Positions 26,627 to 35,112 of a DNA stretch of 64,000 bases are shown here, piece after piece (position 1 is the first letter of the stretch; every line of letters starts with the position of its first letter). The stretch spans positions 62,001-126,000 of the forward strand of contig NZ_JABTEX010000007.1 in assembly GCF_015711645.1 (NCBI RefSeq), read 5' to 3'. The position numbers and the translations under genes were made by a program. Origin of the DNA: Planomonospora sp. ID82291. GTDB taxonomy: Bacteria > Actinomycetota > Actinomycetes > Streptosporangiales > Streptosporangiaceae. A model generated the notes under the pieces. The model saw only the letters and a program-made list of their open reading frames with translations, did no database searches and had not been told where the DNA came from.

Positions 26627-28663
26627 ATGAGGGAGCCGCTCCTGGCCCTGCTCTTCATGCTGTCGGCGGTCGTGGCGTCCGTCGTCGCCCTGGTCGGCTG
26701 GCGGCGGCGGCACGTGACGCCCGCGGTGGGCACCCTGGCGGTCGTCGCGACGGGCATCGCCGTCTGGTCGGTGACCGGCTGGCTCGGCTTCCTCGTCGGC
26801 GACCCCGGCGTACTCGTCTGGCTGGGCGCCGTCGGCCTCCTGTCGGTGGGCGCCGTCATGGCCGGTTTCCACTGCCTGTCGCTGGCCGTGGTCGACCGCG
26901 CCTGGCGGCTGTCGCGCCGTACGGCCCTGTGGCTGTCGGCCGAACCCGCGCTCGTCCTCGCCGCGTTCCTGGTCGCCCCCTGGCGTCAGCGGTTCATCAC
27001 GCTCGTCGCGGCCCCCGGGGAGAGCGCTCTCCTACTGGAGTTCGGCCCGCTGTTCTGGATGCACACCGCCTACAGCTACATCCTGCTCACCTTCTGCATG
27101 GCGCGGCTGGTGCGCGCGTGGATCCGCGGCCCGCGCACCCAGCGACGCCTTTACGGGATCACCCTGCTGGCCGCCACGCCCTCCACCCTGGTCAACGTCG
27201 CCAGCCTGGCGGGCCTGACCGGCGAGGCGGACATGACGCCGATCGGGTTCTGCGTCACCACGGTCCTGTCCTACTGGGCGCTGGTGCGCCTGTCCCTGCA
27301 CGAACTGGTTCCCGTGGAGCGCAGGCACGTGCTGGACCGGATCAGCGACCTGGTCATGACGATCGACCCCTCCGGCCGCATCCTCGACCTCAACCCGGCG
27401 GCCGAGCGCATGCTCCGCCAGCTCGCCCCCGGCCTGCCCGAGCGGATCACCGGGCTGCCGGTCCTCGGGGTCCTGGCCGACGTGCCGCTCACCGACACGG
27501 AGACCGCGCCGGCCCTCTCCGGGGCGGAGGACGGCGACCCGCCGTTCCTGACCGTGGCGGAGCGCAGGGACACCGTGCCGGCGAAGCTGTTCCCCCGGGG
27601 GCTGGACGCGCCTCTCGACCTGGTCGACCGGCTGGAGACCGACTACACCGTGGTGGATGCGCGGGGTCGTGGGGTGGATCTGAATGTGCGGGTCAGTGCG
27701 TTGGTGGATTCGCGGGGGGAGCGGGTGGGGTGGGCGTTCGTGGGGCGGGATGTGACGGCGTTGAACGCGCAGCGGTGGGCGTTGCGGGAGGCGAATGCGC
27801 GGTTGCAGGAGCAGGTGGCGACGATCGAGGCGTTGCGGGCGGATCTGGCCGAGCAGGCGGTGCGGGATGCGTTGACGGGGTTGCACAACCGGCGGTTTCT
27901 GATGGAGGCGCTGGGGCGGGAGATGCGGGCGGCGGGGGTGTCGGGGGGGTCGTTGAGTGTGGCGTTGCTGGACATCGATCATTTCAAGCAGATCAATGAT
28001 CGTTATGGTCATGGTGCGGGTGATCAGGTGTTGATGCGGTTCGCGAAGTTGGTGGGGGGGCGGGTGCGGGCGGGGGATGTGGTGGCGCGGTACGGGGGGG
28101 AGGAGTTCGTGATCGTGTTTCCGGGGGCGTCGGGGGAGCAGGCGGTGGAGCGGGTGGAGGCGATTCGGGTGTGGGTGGCGGCGGGTCGGGTGCCGGCGGG
28201 GGGTCATACGTTGTCGGTGTCGTTCAGTGCGGGGGTGGCGGGGTGGTGTTCGGGGATGGATGCGGGGGAGGTGTTGCATGCGGCGGATGAGGCGTTGTAC
28301 GCGGCCAAGCGGGCGGGGCGCAATCGGGTGGTGCTGGCGGGGGGTGCGGGTGCGGTGGTGAGCGGGGACGCCGTTCCGGGCACGGGCGCGGGCACGGGCG
28401 GGGACGCCGTTCCGGGCACGGATGCGGGCGCCGTTCCGGGCACGGGTGCGGGCGGGGACGTCGTTCCGGGCACGGGTGCGGGCGCCGTTCCGGGCACGGG
28501 TGCGGGCGGGGACGTCGTTCCGGGCACGGGTGCGGGCGCCGTTCCGGGCACGGGCACGGGCACGGGCGGGGACGCCGTTCCGGGTGGGAGTGTGGAGGCG
28601 GGGAAGCGGACGGCCCCGGGGCAGTCCTCTCCCATGGGTGGAGAGACCCCCGCCGCCGCCTGA
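26627..28663 (+). CDS. membrane-bound diguanylate cyclase (PAS-GGDEF), paralogue
   Basis: 678 residues from ATG 26627 (AGGAAAGG 8 bases upstream; GTG 26621 possible). It has the same architecture as the protein at 10955-12685: about seven membrane segments, a PAS-like region with an extra insert (about 280-335), then a GGDEF domain with YGGEEF identical to the paralogue, and a long VPGTGAGGD repeat tail. The first 230 codons are similar but diverged and use C-ending codons. From about 27648 the gene switches abruptly to G-ending codons. Product c-di-GMP. Confidence 0.9.
   Translation: MREPLLALLFMLSAVVASVVALVGWRRRHVTPAVGTLAVVATGIAVWSVTGWLGFLVGDPGVLVWLGAVGLLSVGAVMAGFHCLSLAVVDRAWRLSRRTALWLSAEPALVLAAFLVAPWRQRFITLVAAPGESALLLEFGPLFWMHTAYSYILLTFCMARLVRAWIRGPRTQRRLYGITLLAATPSTLVNVASLAGLTGEADMTPIGFCVTTVLSYWALVRLSLHELVPVERRHVLDRISDLVMTIDPSGRILDLNPAAERMLRQLAPGLPERITGLPVLGVLADVPLTDTETAPALSGAEDGDPPFLTVAERRDTVPAKLFPRGLDAPLDLVDRLETDYTVVDARGRGVDLNVRVSALVDSRGERVGWAFVGRDVTALNAQRWALREANARLQEQVATIEALRADLAEQAVRDALTGLHNRRFLMEALGREMRAAGVSGGSLSVALLDIDHFKQINDRYGHGAGDQVLMRFAKLVGGRVRAGDVVARYGGEEFVIVFPGASGEQAVERVEAIRVWVAAGRVPAGGHTLSVSFSAGVAGWCSGMDAGEVLHAADEALYAAKRAGRNRVVLAGGAGAVVSGDAVPGTGAGTGGDAVPGTDAGAVPGTGAGGDVVPGTGAGAVPGTGAGGDVVPGTGAGAVPGTGTGTGGDAVPGGSVEAGKRTAPGQSSPMGGETPAAA
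27648..28398 (+). repeat. about 750-bp inverted repeat, copy 2 (GGDEF cassette)
   Basis: Reverse-complement partner of 11041-11791. The left boundary falls inside the PAS-like segment (…CGTGGTGGATGCGCGGGG) and the right boundary in the first units of the repeat tail. Confidence 0.85.
28370..28590 (+). repeat. VPGTGAG-coding tandem repeats
   Basis: Repeats of CCGTTCCGGGCACGGGTGCG-type units (18 to 54 bp periods) code for the GAVPGTGAGGDVVPGTGA tail. A shorter version is in the paralogous gene (10970-11070). Likely prone to copy-number change. Confidence 0.8.
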
Positions 28664-28694
28664 CCGTCCGGCGCACCGCTCCCCGGACCGCGCC

Positions 28695-29447
28695 TCATCG
28701 GGTGCCCTCCCCGGGCGGCGCGGCGGTCCGCTCTCCGCCGCAGCAGGCGTCGGCGCAGCCGGGGCCGCACCCGCATCCGGTCTCCCGGGGCTCCCGGGTC
28801 TCCCGGGTCTCGCCGGCCGAGGGCAGGGCGCAGTCGTCGCACTGCTCGCCCCTCCACGCCTCGACGCCCTCGCGGACGGCGACGGCGGCGATGACCAGGG
28901 CGGCGACCGGATCGGCCCAGGAGAGGCCGAAGGCGGCGTTGAGCACCAGGCCGGCCAGCAGCACCGCCGACAGGTAGGTGCACAGCATCGTCTGGGTGGA
29001 GTCGGCCACCACGGTGGCCGAGCCGAGTTCGCGGCCGGTGCGGCGCTTGGCCGCCACCAGCAGCGGCATCACCACCACCGACACCGCGGCGAGCCCGATG
29101 CCCACCGGCGAGGAATCGGCGTCCCCCTCGGTGAGCAGGGAACGCACGGCGTCGACGCCGACCCAGGCGGCCAGCGCGAAGAACGAGACCGCGATCAGCC
29201 GCAGCGCGGTCCGCTCGCGGGCCTCCGGGAGGCGGGAGCGGAACTGCCAGATGACCACGGCGGCCGAGGAGACCTCGACGAAGGAGTCCAGGCCGAAACC
29301 CAGCAGCGCCGCCGAGGAGGCCGCGGCGCCGGCGGCGATGGCCACCGCGCCTTCGAGCAGGTTGTAGCCGGCGGTGGCGTAGGCCAGGTGCAGGCTGCGC
29401 CGGTTGAGCACCGCGCGCCGTTCGGCGGTCAGGGCGGGGACGCTCAT
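28695..29447 (-). CDS. CDF-like cation efflux protein with Cys-rich tail
   Basis: 250 residues from ATG 29447, overlapping the ArsR-gene stop. It has five to six membrane helices with family-type acidic residues (LLGFGLDSFVEVSSA; VVADSTQTMLCTYLSA; LSWADPVAALVIA). After the membrane part comes a CDDC motif, and then a tail ETGCGCGPGCADACCGGE rich in Cys, a probable metal-binding segment. It probably exports the metal sensed by the upstream ArsR protein (Cd/Pb/Zn class). It is the second gene of a two-gene operon. Confidence 0.85.
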   Translation of the reverse strand: MSVPALTAERRAVLNRRSLHLAYATAGYNLLEGAVAIAAGAAASSAALLGFGLDSFVEVSSAAVVIWQFRSRLPEARERTALRLIAVSFFALAAWVGVDAVRSLLTEGDADSSPVGIGLAAVSVVVMPLLVAAKRRTGRELGSATVVADSTQTMLCTYLSAVLLAGLVLNAAFGLSWADPVAALVIAAVAVREGVEAWRGEQCDDCALPSAGETRETREPRETGCGCGPGCADACCGGERTAAPPGEGTR

Positions 29448-29857
29448 GCGATCATCCCGGATTCGGCCGCCGGAGCGGCGCGACCCTCGTCCGGACACAC
29501 GGCGGGACCGTCCGCCGGACACAGGGCGACCGCGTGACCGGTGGCGGACAGCAGGGTCTCGGCGGACTTGAGCATGTCCATCAGCTCCGGCCGGGTCAGG
29601 GCGTAGAACGACTGGCGGCCCTCGGCGCGGTAGCCGACCAGGCCGCAGTCGCGCAGGCACGCCAGGTGTTTGGAGACGGTCGACTGGGCCAGGCCGAGCT
29701 CACCGGTCAGGTCCACCACCCGGGCCTCGCCGCGGGCCAGGCGGGCCACGATGCGCAGCCGGGTCTCGTCGGACAGGGAGTGGAACAGCGCCGCCGCCGG
29801 AGCGATGCCGGCGGCGATGTCGGCGGCCACGCACGGACCGCCCTCATTTATCGCCAT
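29444..29857 (-). CDS. ArsR/SmtB family metal-responsive repressor (CmtR-like)
   Basis: 137 residues. The winged helix holds the recognition helix in LGLAQSTVSKHLACLRDCGLV. The CxxxC pair in CLRDC matches the position of the Cd/Pb-binding cysteines of CmtR, and further Cys lie near the N-terminus (GGPCVAAD) and in ALCPADGPAVC. This supports a soft-metal sensor (Cd or Pb). ATG 29857 lies inside the operator palindrome with a TATCAT -10-like box just upstream, so the mRNA may be leaderless. Coupled to the efflux gene. Confidence 0.9.
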   Translation of the reverse strand: MAINEGGPCVAADIAAGIAPAAALFHSLSDETRLRIVARLARGEARVVDLTGELGLAQSTVSKHLACLRDCGLVGYRAEGRQSFYALTRPELMDMLKSAETLLSATGHAVALCPADGPAVCPDEGRAAPAAESGMIA

Positions 29858-29884
29858 CTGGCAATGATAGCGCCAGATGGCGAT
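29850..29884. promoter_or_regulatory. ArsR operator overlapping its start codon
   Basis: Perfect 13-bp arms ATCGCCATCTGGC (29850-29862) and GCCAGATGGCGAT (29872-29884) with a 9-base centre. The left arm contains the ATG of the repressor and the centre contains the -10-like box. Typical autorepression site. Confidence 0.8.
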
Positions 29885-29978
29885 ATGTCACTCGCGGCCC
29901 GGTGACCGCTCCCCGGGTCCGCCCCCGGGCCCTGACCAGGGAGACCTCCCGGGTCAGGGCGGGCGTCCGTTCCGCCGG

Positions 29979-30401
29979 TCAGGGGGACGCCTGGTCGCTG
30001 TCCTTGAACGCGCCCCAGCCGTGCCAGCGGTCGATCTCGATGACGGCGGTGACCCGGGCGCGGACCCGGTCAGGGTACGGCCTGCCGGTGTAGTGGCGGG
30101 AGATCCGGTCGATGTCGGCCAGTCCTTCGTCGTCGCGGAGCTCGACGGCGCGACCGATCAGGCTCACGTGCGTGTACCAGCCGTCCCCGTCGAGGACGGT
30201 GAGCGTCACGCGGGGATCGCGGCGCAGGTGCTTCAAGCGGACCCGGCCCTCGTCCATGTTGACCAGGACCCTGCCGTCCTCCCACAGGTACCAGGTGGCG
30301 GTGGAGACGGGGGCGCCGTCCGCCCGCAGCGTGGCGATGGTGCACGGGTTGGGCCGGGCCACCATGGCCACGGCGTCGGCGGGCAGCGGGGGCTTGGACA
30401 T
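29979..30401 (-). CDS. PPOX-class F420-dependent oxidoreductase
   Basis: 140 residues. Split beta-barrel flavin/F420-binding fold: ARPNPCTIATLRADGAPVS, WYLWEDGRVLVNMDEG, RLKHLRRDPRVTLTVLD and WYTHVSLIGRAVELRDD. These match the F420-binding pyridoxamine-oxidase-like enzymes (Rv1155/Rv2074 group). It is complete for the family. Substrate unknown. It is divergent from a methyltransferase gene. Confidence 0.88.
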   Translation of the reverse strand: MSKPPLPADAVAMVARPNPCTIATLRADGAPVSTATWYLWEDGRVLVNMDEGRVRLKHLRRDPRVTLTVLDGDGWYTHVSLIGRAVELRDDEGLADIDRISRHYTGRPYPDRVRARVTAVIEIDRWHGWGAFKDSDQASP

Positions 30402-30493
30402 GCTTCCTCCGGGCGCGGACGGTTTCGGGATACGGACGAGCTTGCCACGGAGGCCGCCCGTTCCGCCGGAGGCGGCGGGTTACGCTTCCCACC

Positions 30494-31165
30494 GTGACCG
30501 AACCGGACTTCCTGCGCACCACCCGCGCCTCCTACGACGCCATGGCCGTCGCCTACACCGAGTTCGTCGACGGCGCGCTCGACGCCATGCCGCTGGACCG
30601 GGCGATGCTCGCCGTCTTCGCCGAACTCGTGCGGGCCGGCGGCGGCCCCGTCGCCGATCTCGGATGCGGTCCCGGCCGCATGACCGCGTACCTGCACGAC
30701 CTCGGGCTGACCGTGTCCGGGATCGACCTGTCGCCGCAGATGGTCGCCATCGCCCGGCGGACGTATCCGCACCTGCGCTTCGACGAGGGCTCGATGGCCG
30801 GACTGGACCTGCCGGACGGCTCCCTCGGCGGCGTCCTGGCCTGGTACTCGACCATCCACACGCCGCCGGAGCGGCTGCCGGAGATCTTCGGCGAGTTCCA
30901 CCGGGTGCTGACCCCCGGCGGCCACCTGCTGCTCGGCTTCCTGTCCGGCGACGGGTCGCTGCGCACGGCGGAGCCGTACGGCCACAAGGTGGCGCCCGCC
31001 TACCGCTGGCCGCTCGACCTCCTCGCCGGCCTGCTCGGACGAGCCGGGTTCGAGACGACCGTCCGGCTGCTGCACGAGCCCGAGGGGGGCGAGAGGCACC
31101 AGCAGGGCTGCCTCCTGGCCCGCAGACCGGTGGTCCCTCGACCGGTCATCGCATCGCACAGGTGA
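30494..31165 (+). CDS. class I SAM-dependent methyltransferase
   Basis: 223 residues from GTG 30494. Motif I VADLGCGPGRMTAYL (about 57-71), motif II SGIDLSPQMVAIARRTYP, motif III-like LGGVLAWYSTIHTPPERLPEIF and FHRVLTPGGHLLLGF. It resembles UbiE/Methyltransf_11 enzymes. Substrate not determinable. Confidence 0.88.
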   Translation: MTEPDFLRTTRASYDAMAVAYTEFVDGALDAMPLDRAMLAVFAELVRAGGGPVADLGCGPGRMTAYLHDLGLTVSGIDLSPQMVAIARRTYPHLRFDEGSMAGLDLPDGSLGGVLAWYSTIHTPPERLPEIFGEFHRVLTPGGHLLLGFLSGDGSLRTAEPYGHKVAPAYRWPLDLLAGLLGRAGFETTVRLLHEPEGGERHQQGCLLARRPVVPRPVIASHR

Positions 31166-31306
31166 TCGGACCATGTCGCGGGTGGCCGCCACCGCCACCC
31201 GGGTCTCGCGGCTGACCCTCCACCGCGGCGAGGTCGAGCTGCCGCAGCGCGTCCCCGGTGCCGACGCCGACGCGCGTACCGAGGTCGCGCGCGTACCGCG
31301 CCGGGC

Positions 31307-32377
31307 TCAGGGCGTGGTCGGCGGGGTGACGGTCCCGTCGAGGATCCGCCGGCGGACGGCGTCGACCTTCCGCTGCACCGGGGCCACCGCCTCGGTGTTG
31401 GAGGTCGCGTAGCCGACGCCGTCGGTCTTGAGGTCGAAGCGCTTGACGCCGCCGCCGCGGTCGCCCTTGATGAAGGCCTGGATCTCCTGGAAGACGGCGT
31501 TGTCCACCCGCTTGACCATGGAGGTGAGGATGGACTCCCGGACGCCGGCGTCCGCGGTCTGGTACTGGTCGGCGTCCACCCCGATCGCCCAGGTCCCCTT
31601 GCGCGCGGCGACCGCCTCCAGGGAGCCCGCGCCGGACCCGCCCGCCGCGGTGTAGATGACGTCGACGCCGGAGGCCAGCATCCCCTCGGCGACCTTCTTC
31701 GCCTTGTCGGGCACGCCGAAACCGCCGAAGTCCGGCGGCGTGGAGAGGTAGTCGACGCTGACCCGCACGCCCGGCCGGGCCTCGGCGGCGCCCGCCGCGA
31801 AGCCCGCCTCGAACTTCTGCAGCAGCGGCATGCGGACGCCGCCGATGAAGCCCACCTTCCCGGTGCGGGACTTCAGCGCCGCGGCGGCGCCGGCCAGGTA
31901 GGAGCCCTGCTCCTCGGCGAAGACCAGGGAGACCACGTTCGGGGCGGTGAAGGATTCGTCGTCGACGATCGCGAAGGTGGTGCCGGGGAACTCCGCCGCG
32001 ACCGTCTTGAGGGACGCCGCGTACAGGAAGCCCACCGCGATGACGGGGTTGCGGCCCTGCTCGGCCAGCTCGCGCAGCTTGGCGGTCCGCTCCTCCTCCG
32101 TCTCCGCGGAGAGCGTGGCCTCCGCGCCGTCGACCTCCAGTTCCTCCTTCGCCCGGTCCAGGCCCGCGGCCGCCGCGTCGTTGAAGCTCTTGTCGCCCCG
32201 GCCGCCCTGGTCGAAGGCCAGGCCGACCCGGACCTGCTCCAGCCCCAGGCCGTCGCCGCCCGCGGCGGCGGCGCGCACGATCGGCTCCGCCTCGGTCCCG
32301 CACCCGGCGAGCGCCGTGGCGGCGGCGGTGGCCAGCGCGGCCAGCGCGATCCTGCTCTTGTTCGACCTGTCAGCCAC
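31307..32377 (-). CDS. BMP family (nucleoside-binding) lipoprotein
   Basis: 356 residues from GTG 32377. The frame is open much further upstream, but only through the shadow of the chemoreceptor gene. Lipoprotein signal: basic start, Ala-rich core and lipobox TALAGC. The mature protein matches the Bmp/Med periplasmic-binding fold (VGLAFDQGGRGDKSFNDAA, NPVIAVGFLYA, GKVGFIGGVRMPLLQKFEAGF, IYTAAGGSGAGSLEA, VDADQY). Family members bind purine nucleosides for an ABC transporter. No permease or ATPase gene is adjacent. It lies directly downstream of a chemoreceptor gene on the same strand. Confidence 0.9.
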   Translation of the reverse strand: MADRSNKSRIALAALATAAATALAGCGTEAEPIVRAAAAGGDGLGLEQVRVGLAFDQGGRGDKSFNDAAAAGLDRAKEELEVDGAEATLSAETEEERTAKLRELAEQGRNPVIAVGFLYAASLKTVAAEFPGTTFAIVDDESFTAPNVVSLVFAEEQGSYLAGAAAALKSRTGKVGFIGGVRMPLLQKFEAGFAAGAAEARPGVRVSVDYLSTPPDFGGFGVPDKAKKVAEGMLASGVDVIYTAAGGSGAGSLEAVAARKGTWAIGVDADQYQTADAGVRESILTSMVKRVDNAVFQEIQAFIKGDRGGGVKRFDLKTDGVGYATSNTEAVAPVQRKVDAVRRRILDGTVTPPTTP

Positions 32378-32464
32378 TGTGCTCTTCCTTCTGACGTGCG
32401 GATCGGGGAGGTCCTGCGGGCTTCTGAACCGCGGATCGGACAGGTCCCGCGGGACCTGCGGCGG

Positions 32465-32540
32465 GCTCACGGTGTGCTCACGGTGTCCGTACGGCGGACT
32501 CACGGTGTGCTCACGGTGTCCGTACGGCGGGCTCACGGGC
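32465..32540. repeat. two direct copies between chemoreceptor and BMP genes
   Basis: A unit with CTCACGGTGTGCTCACGGTG and TCCGTACGGCGG is repeated twice, followed by a partial third, in the 170-bp gap. Confidence 0.7.
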
Positions 32541-32547
32541 ATGGGCG

Positions 32548-34152
32548 CTAGTAGCGGAACTGCTCGACGGCTTCGCGCAGCCGCCGGGAGACGCCGGTCA
32601 GCTCGGCGACGGTACGGCGCGAGCGGGAGACGTCGGCGTCGACGGCCGAGGCCGAGGAGGCCACGGCGGTGATGCTCTCCGCGATCCGGGAGGCGCCGCC
32701 GGCGGCGTCGGCGACGCTGCGGTTCATCTCGTTCGTGGTCGAGGTCTGTTCCTCCACCGCGCTCGCGATCGTCATCTGGTAGTCGCTGATGCCCGCGACG
32801 ACCTCGCTGATCCGGCCGATGGCGCCGACCGCCGCGGCGCTGTCGCTCTGGATGGTCTGGACGAGCCGGCCGATCTCCTCGGTGGCCGAGGCGGTCGCCT
32901 GCGCCAGGTTCTTGACCTCGTGGGCGACGACCGCGAAGCCCTTGCCGGCGTCCCCGGCGCGGGCCGCCTCGATGGTGGCGTTGAGGGCGAGCAGGTTGGT
33001 CTGCTCGGCGATGGAGGTGATGAGCTTGACCACGTGGTCGATCTCGGAGGACGACGAGGTCAGCTGGACCACGGTGGCGTTGGCCGACTTCGCGACGGTC
33101 ACGGCCTCGGCGGCGACCCGGGCCGCGTCCGAGGCGTTCTGGGAGATCTCCTCGATGGCGCCGCCCATCTCGCGCGACCCCTCGGCGACGTTGCGCACAC
33201 TGTCGCTGACCTCCTGGGAGGCCGCGGCGGCGGCCCCGGCCTGCACGGAGGTCCTGGTCGCGCTGTCGGCGAAGACGCTGGTGACCTCGTCCAGCTCGGT
33301 CGACATGTCCGCGAGCGTCCCGGCGTGGGCGGCCACGTCGGTGACGACCCCGCGGACCGCGGCGAGCGCCTCGTTGAGCGCCTCCGCCATCTGCGCGGGC
33401 TCGTCCCGGCCCTCGGTGGGCAGTTCCACGTCCAGCCTGCGGGCGGCCACGGTGCGCAGGGCGTCCCGGGCCGCGGTGACCGGGGCGACGATGCTCCGGG
33501 TCACCAGCCAGGCCAGGACGCAGCCGAGCAGGAGGGCCAGCGCCGTGCCGACGGTGATCGCCCGCTGGGCGGAGGCCGCCGCCGCGGAGGAGGCCTCCAC
33601 CGCGGCCTGGCTGCGCTGGTCGACGGACTGGGCGAGCTGCTGCGAGGCCCGCAGGATCCGGTAGTAGGTGTTCCAGCTGTCGTAGACGGCCAGCTGGTCG
33701 CCCTTCCAGAGGGCCTCGGCGGTGCCCGGCCTGAACGTCTCGACGATCGTGTCGTTGAGCGCGAAGTACGTCTCGGACTCGGCGCGGACCCGCTCGAACA
33801 ACTTCCGCTCCGCGGCGGTCATCGAGCCGACGGCCACCTGCGGCAGGAACTTCTCGAAGCGCTCGCGCTCCTGCTGCCAGGCCTTGTAGTTGACCGAGTC
33901 GCCGCCGAACGCCCGCTCGGCGCCCAGCCGGTGGACGTCGGAGATATAGGAGCTCTGCCAGCCGCTCATGCCGGCCGCGTAGAACTTGATCTCCTTGGCC
34001 TGGCTGGTGAGCACCTGGAGATCCCGGACCTGCGCGGCGGTGTTCCGCTGGTCCTGGACCGCGAGGAGGGAGATCACCGCTATCACCGCGAGCAGCGTCA
34101 GCACCGCGGTGAACGCCGCCGCCAGTCGTACCCCGATCCGGACACGCCGCAT
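32548..34152 (-). CDS. methyl-accepting chemotaxis protein
   Basis: 534 residues. TM1 (about 8-30) precedes an extracytoplasmic helical domain (about 31-185, rich in Trp/Tyr: [32 protein letters not shown]), then TM2 ([20 protein letters not shown]), a HAMP domain and the cytoplasmic signalling hairpin. The hairpin tip sequence [20 protein letters not shown], followed by [20 protein letters not shown], is the CheA/CheW contact. It ends without a CheR-binding pentapeptide. The downstream nucleoside-type binding lipoprotein could supply its ligand (inference). Confidence 0.95.
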   Translation of the reverse strand: MRRVRIGVRLAAAFTAVLTLLAVIAVISLLAVQDQRNTAAQVRDLQVLTSQAKEIKFYAAGMSGWQSSYISDVHRLGAERAFGGDSVNYKAWQQERERFEKFLPQVAVGSMTAAERKLFERVRAESETYFALNDTIVETFRPGTAEALWKGDQLAVYDSWNTYYRILRASQQLAQSVDQRSQAAVEASSAAAASAQRAITVGTALALLLGCVLAWLVTRSIVAPVTAARDALRTVAARRLDVELPTEGRDEPAQMAEALNEALAAVRGVVTDVAAHAGTLADMSTELDEVTSVFADSATRTSVQAGAAAAASQEVSDSVRNVAEGSREMGGAIEEISQNASDAARVAAEAVTVAKSANATVVQLTSSSSEIDHVVKLITSIAEQTNLLALNATIEAARAGDAGKGFAVVAHEVKNLAQATASATEEIGRLVQTIQSDSAAAVGAIGRISEVVAGISDYQMTIASAVEEQTSTTNEMNRSVADAAGGASRIAESITAVASSASAVDADVSRSRRTVAELTGVSRRLREAVEQFRY

Positions 34153-34423
34153 GTGATCCTCCGTGATTGACTATGCGGTCACCCGATCGGCAGGGAGGTG
34201 CCGGAACTGAGCACACCTCGCTTCGCCCGGGCCCGCGCGTCCGCGGATCTCCTCCGCCGCGAAGCGCGGAGCCGGTCCCGGTGGCGAATTTCGGGCCGTC
34301 GTTATTCAGACTTTCGGACTTTCGGTCTTGCATGTCGTCGTGCCCGGGCAGGCCATCCGAGCACGCGGTGTCCGGAGACGCGGTCGGGGCGGCCCGGATC
34401 CCGGACCGCCCCGACACGCTCTC

Positions 34424-34642
34424 TCACCAGGCGTAGCTGTACAGGTAGTTGCTGCTGGCCCCGTACGGCCCGGCGAACTGGTAGTTCGAGTAGTACCAGC
34501 TGCTGCCCCAGCCAGGGCCGTAGCCATAGCCTCCGTACGGATACGGGTGGTCGTTGTCCGCCAGGGCGGCGCTCTGACCGGCGAGCCCCAGGGCCGCAAC
34601 GGTTCCTGTGATCACCAGTGCACGCCGAATCATCGTCATCAT
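34424..34642 (-). CDS. small secreted Tyr/Gly/Ser-rich protein
   Basis: 72 residues from ATG 34642 (AAGGAA upstream; MIRRA at 34633 is an alternative). Signal peptide MMTMIRRALVITGTVAALGL with cleavage near SAALA-DNDHP. The mature 42 residues are YPYGGYGYGPGWGSSWYYSN followed by YQFAGPYGASSNYLYSYAW, strongly aromatic with no Cys. It looks like a surface or spore-coat type peptide. I do not recognise a family. Codon use and the ribosome site support a real gene. Confidence 0.65.
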   Translation of the reverse strand: MMTMIRRALVITGTVAALGLAGQSAALADNDHPYPYGGYGYGPGWGSSWYYSNYQFAGPYGASSNYLYSYAW

Positions 34643-35112
34643 CGTGATCGTTTCCTTCCGCGCCGTGCGTCGCGATCGTGGACCACACGGCTCACTCGAA
34701 GGGGCACCGCATCAGTCAGCCTTCAGGACCGGACATGGTTCCCATCTCTGACTACAGCGGCCTCATTTCACACTACGCTCACCCGTCCCACGCACCGGAA
34801 GGACGGCGAGCGATGATCTAACGAGTCATGCCCCTATGGGCGGAGACACGTGGACCCGGCATGACGGCGGCGGCCACGGATCTCTGTCCCGGTGGGCATC
34901 GCATGGGGTCCCCCTGCCCCTTCCCGCCCGGAGGCGGCGGCGGTGTCCGTCCCGGCCCGCGGGCACCGCGCCCGGCCGGTCGGCCGTCACCGGAGAATCC
35001 CGGTGCCCCGCGCGTCCCAGGTGTTCACGGCGTGAACACCTGGGACATCTGGAATAGTTGGCCTCCTGATCCGAAGTACCAAACCGGGAAGCACACGGAA
35101 CAGGAGCCCGAC
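34643..35112. other. gene-free leader region before parA
   Basis: No supported gene. It contains an AT-richer promoter-like stretch (34740-34820, with TACGCT at 34778) and the first 19-bp palindrome, 73 bp before the parA start. Confidence 0.45.
35017..35045. promoter_or_regulatory. 19-bp palindrome (site 1) upstream of parA
   Basis: Core GTGTTCACGGCGTGAACAC at 35021-35039, extended by CCAG/CTGG flanks into a longer perfect inverted repeat. Its place suggests a ParB-family binding site that also autoregulates parAB (inference). Confidence 0.7.

Noticed and set aside
31307-34417. A 1036-residue protein covering the BMP gene and the chemoreceptor region
   Set aside because: The upstream two thirds are a shadow of the chemoreceptor in another frame. 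The lipoprotein signal at 32377 marks the real start.
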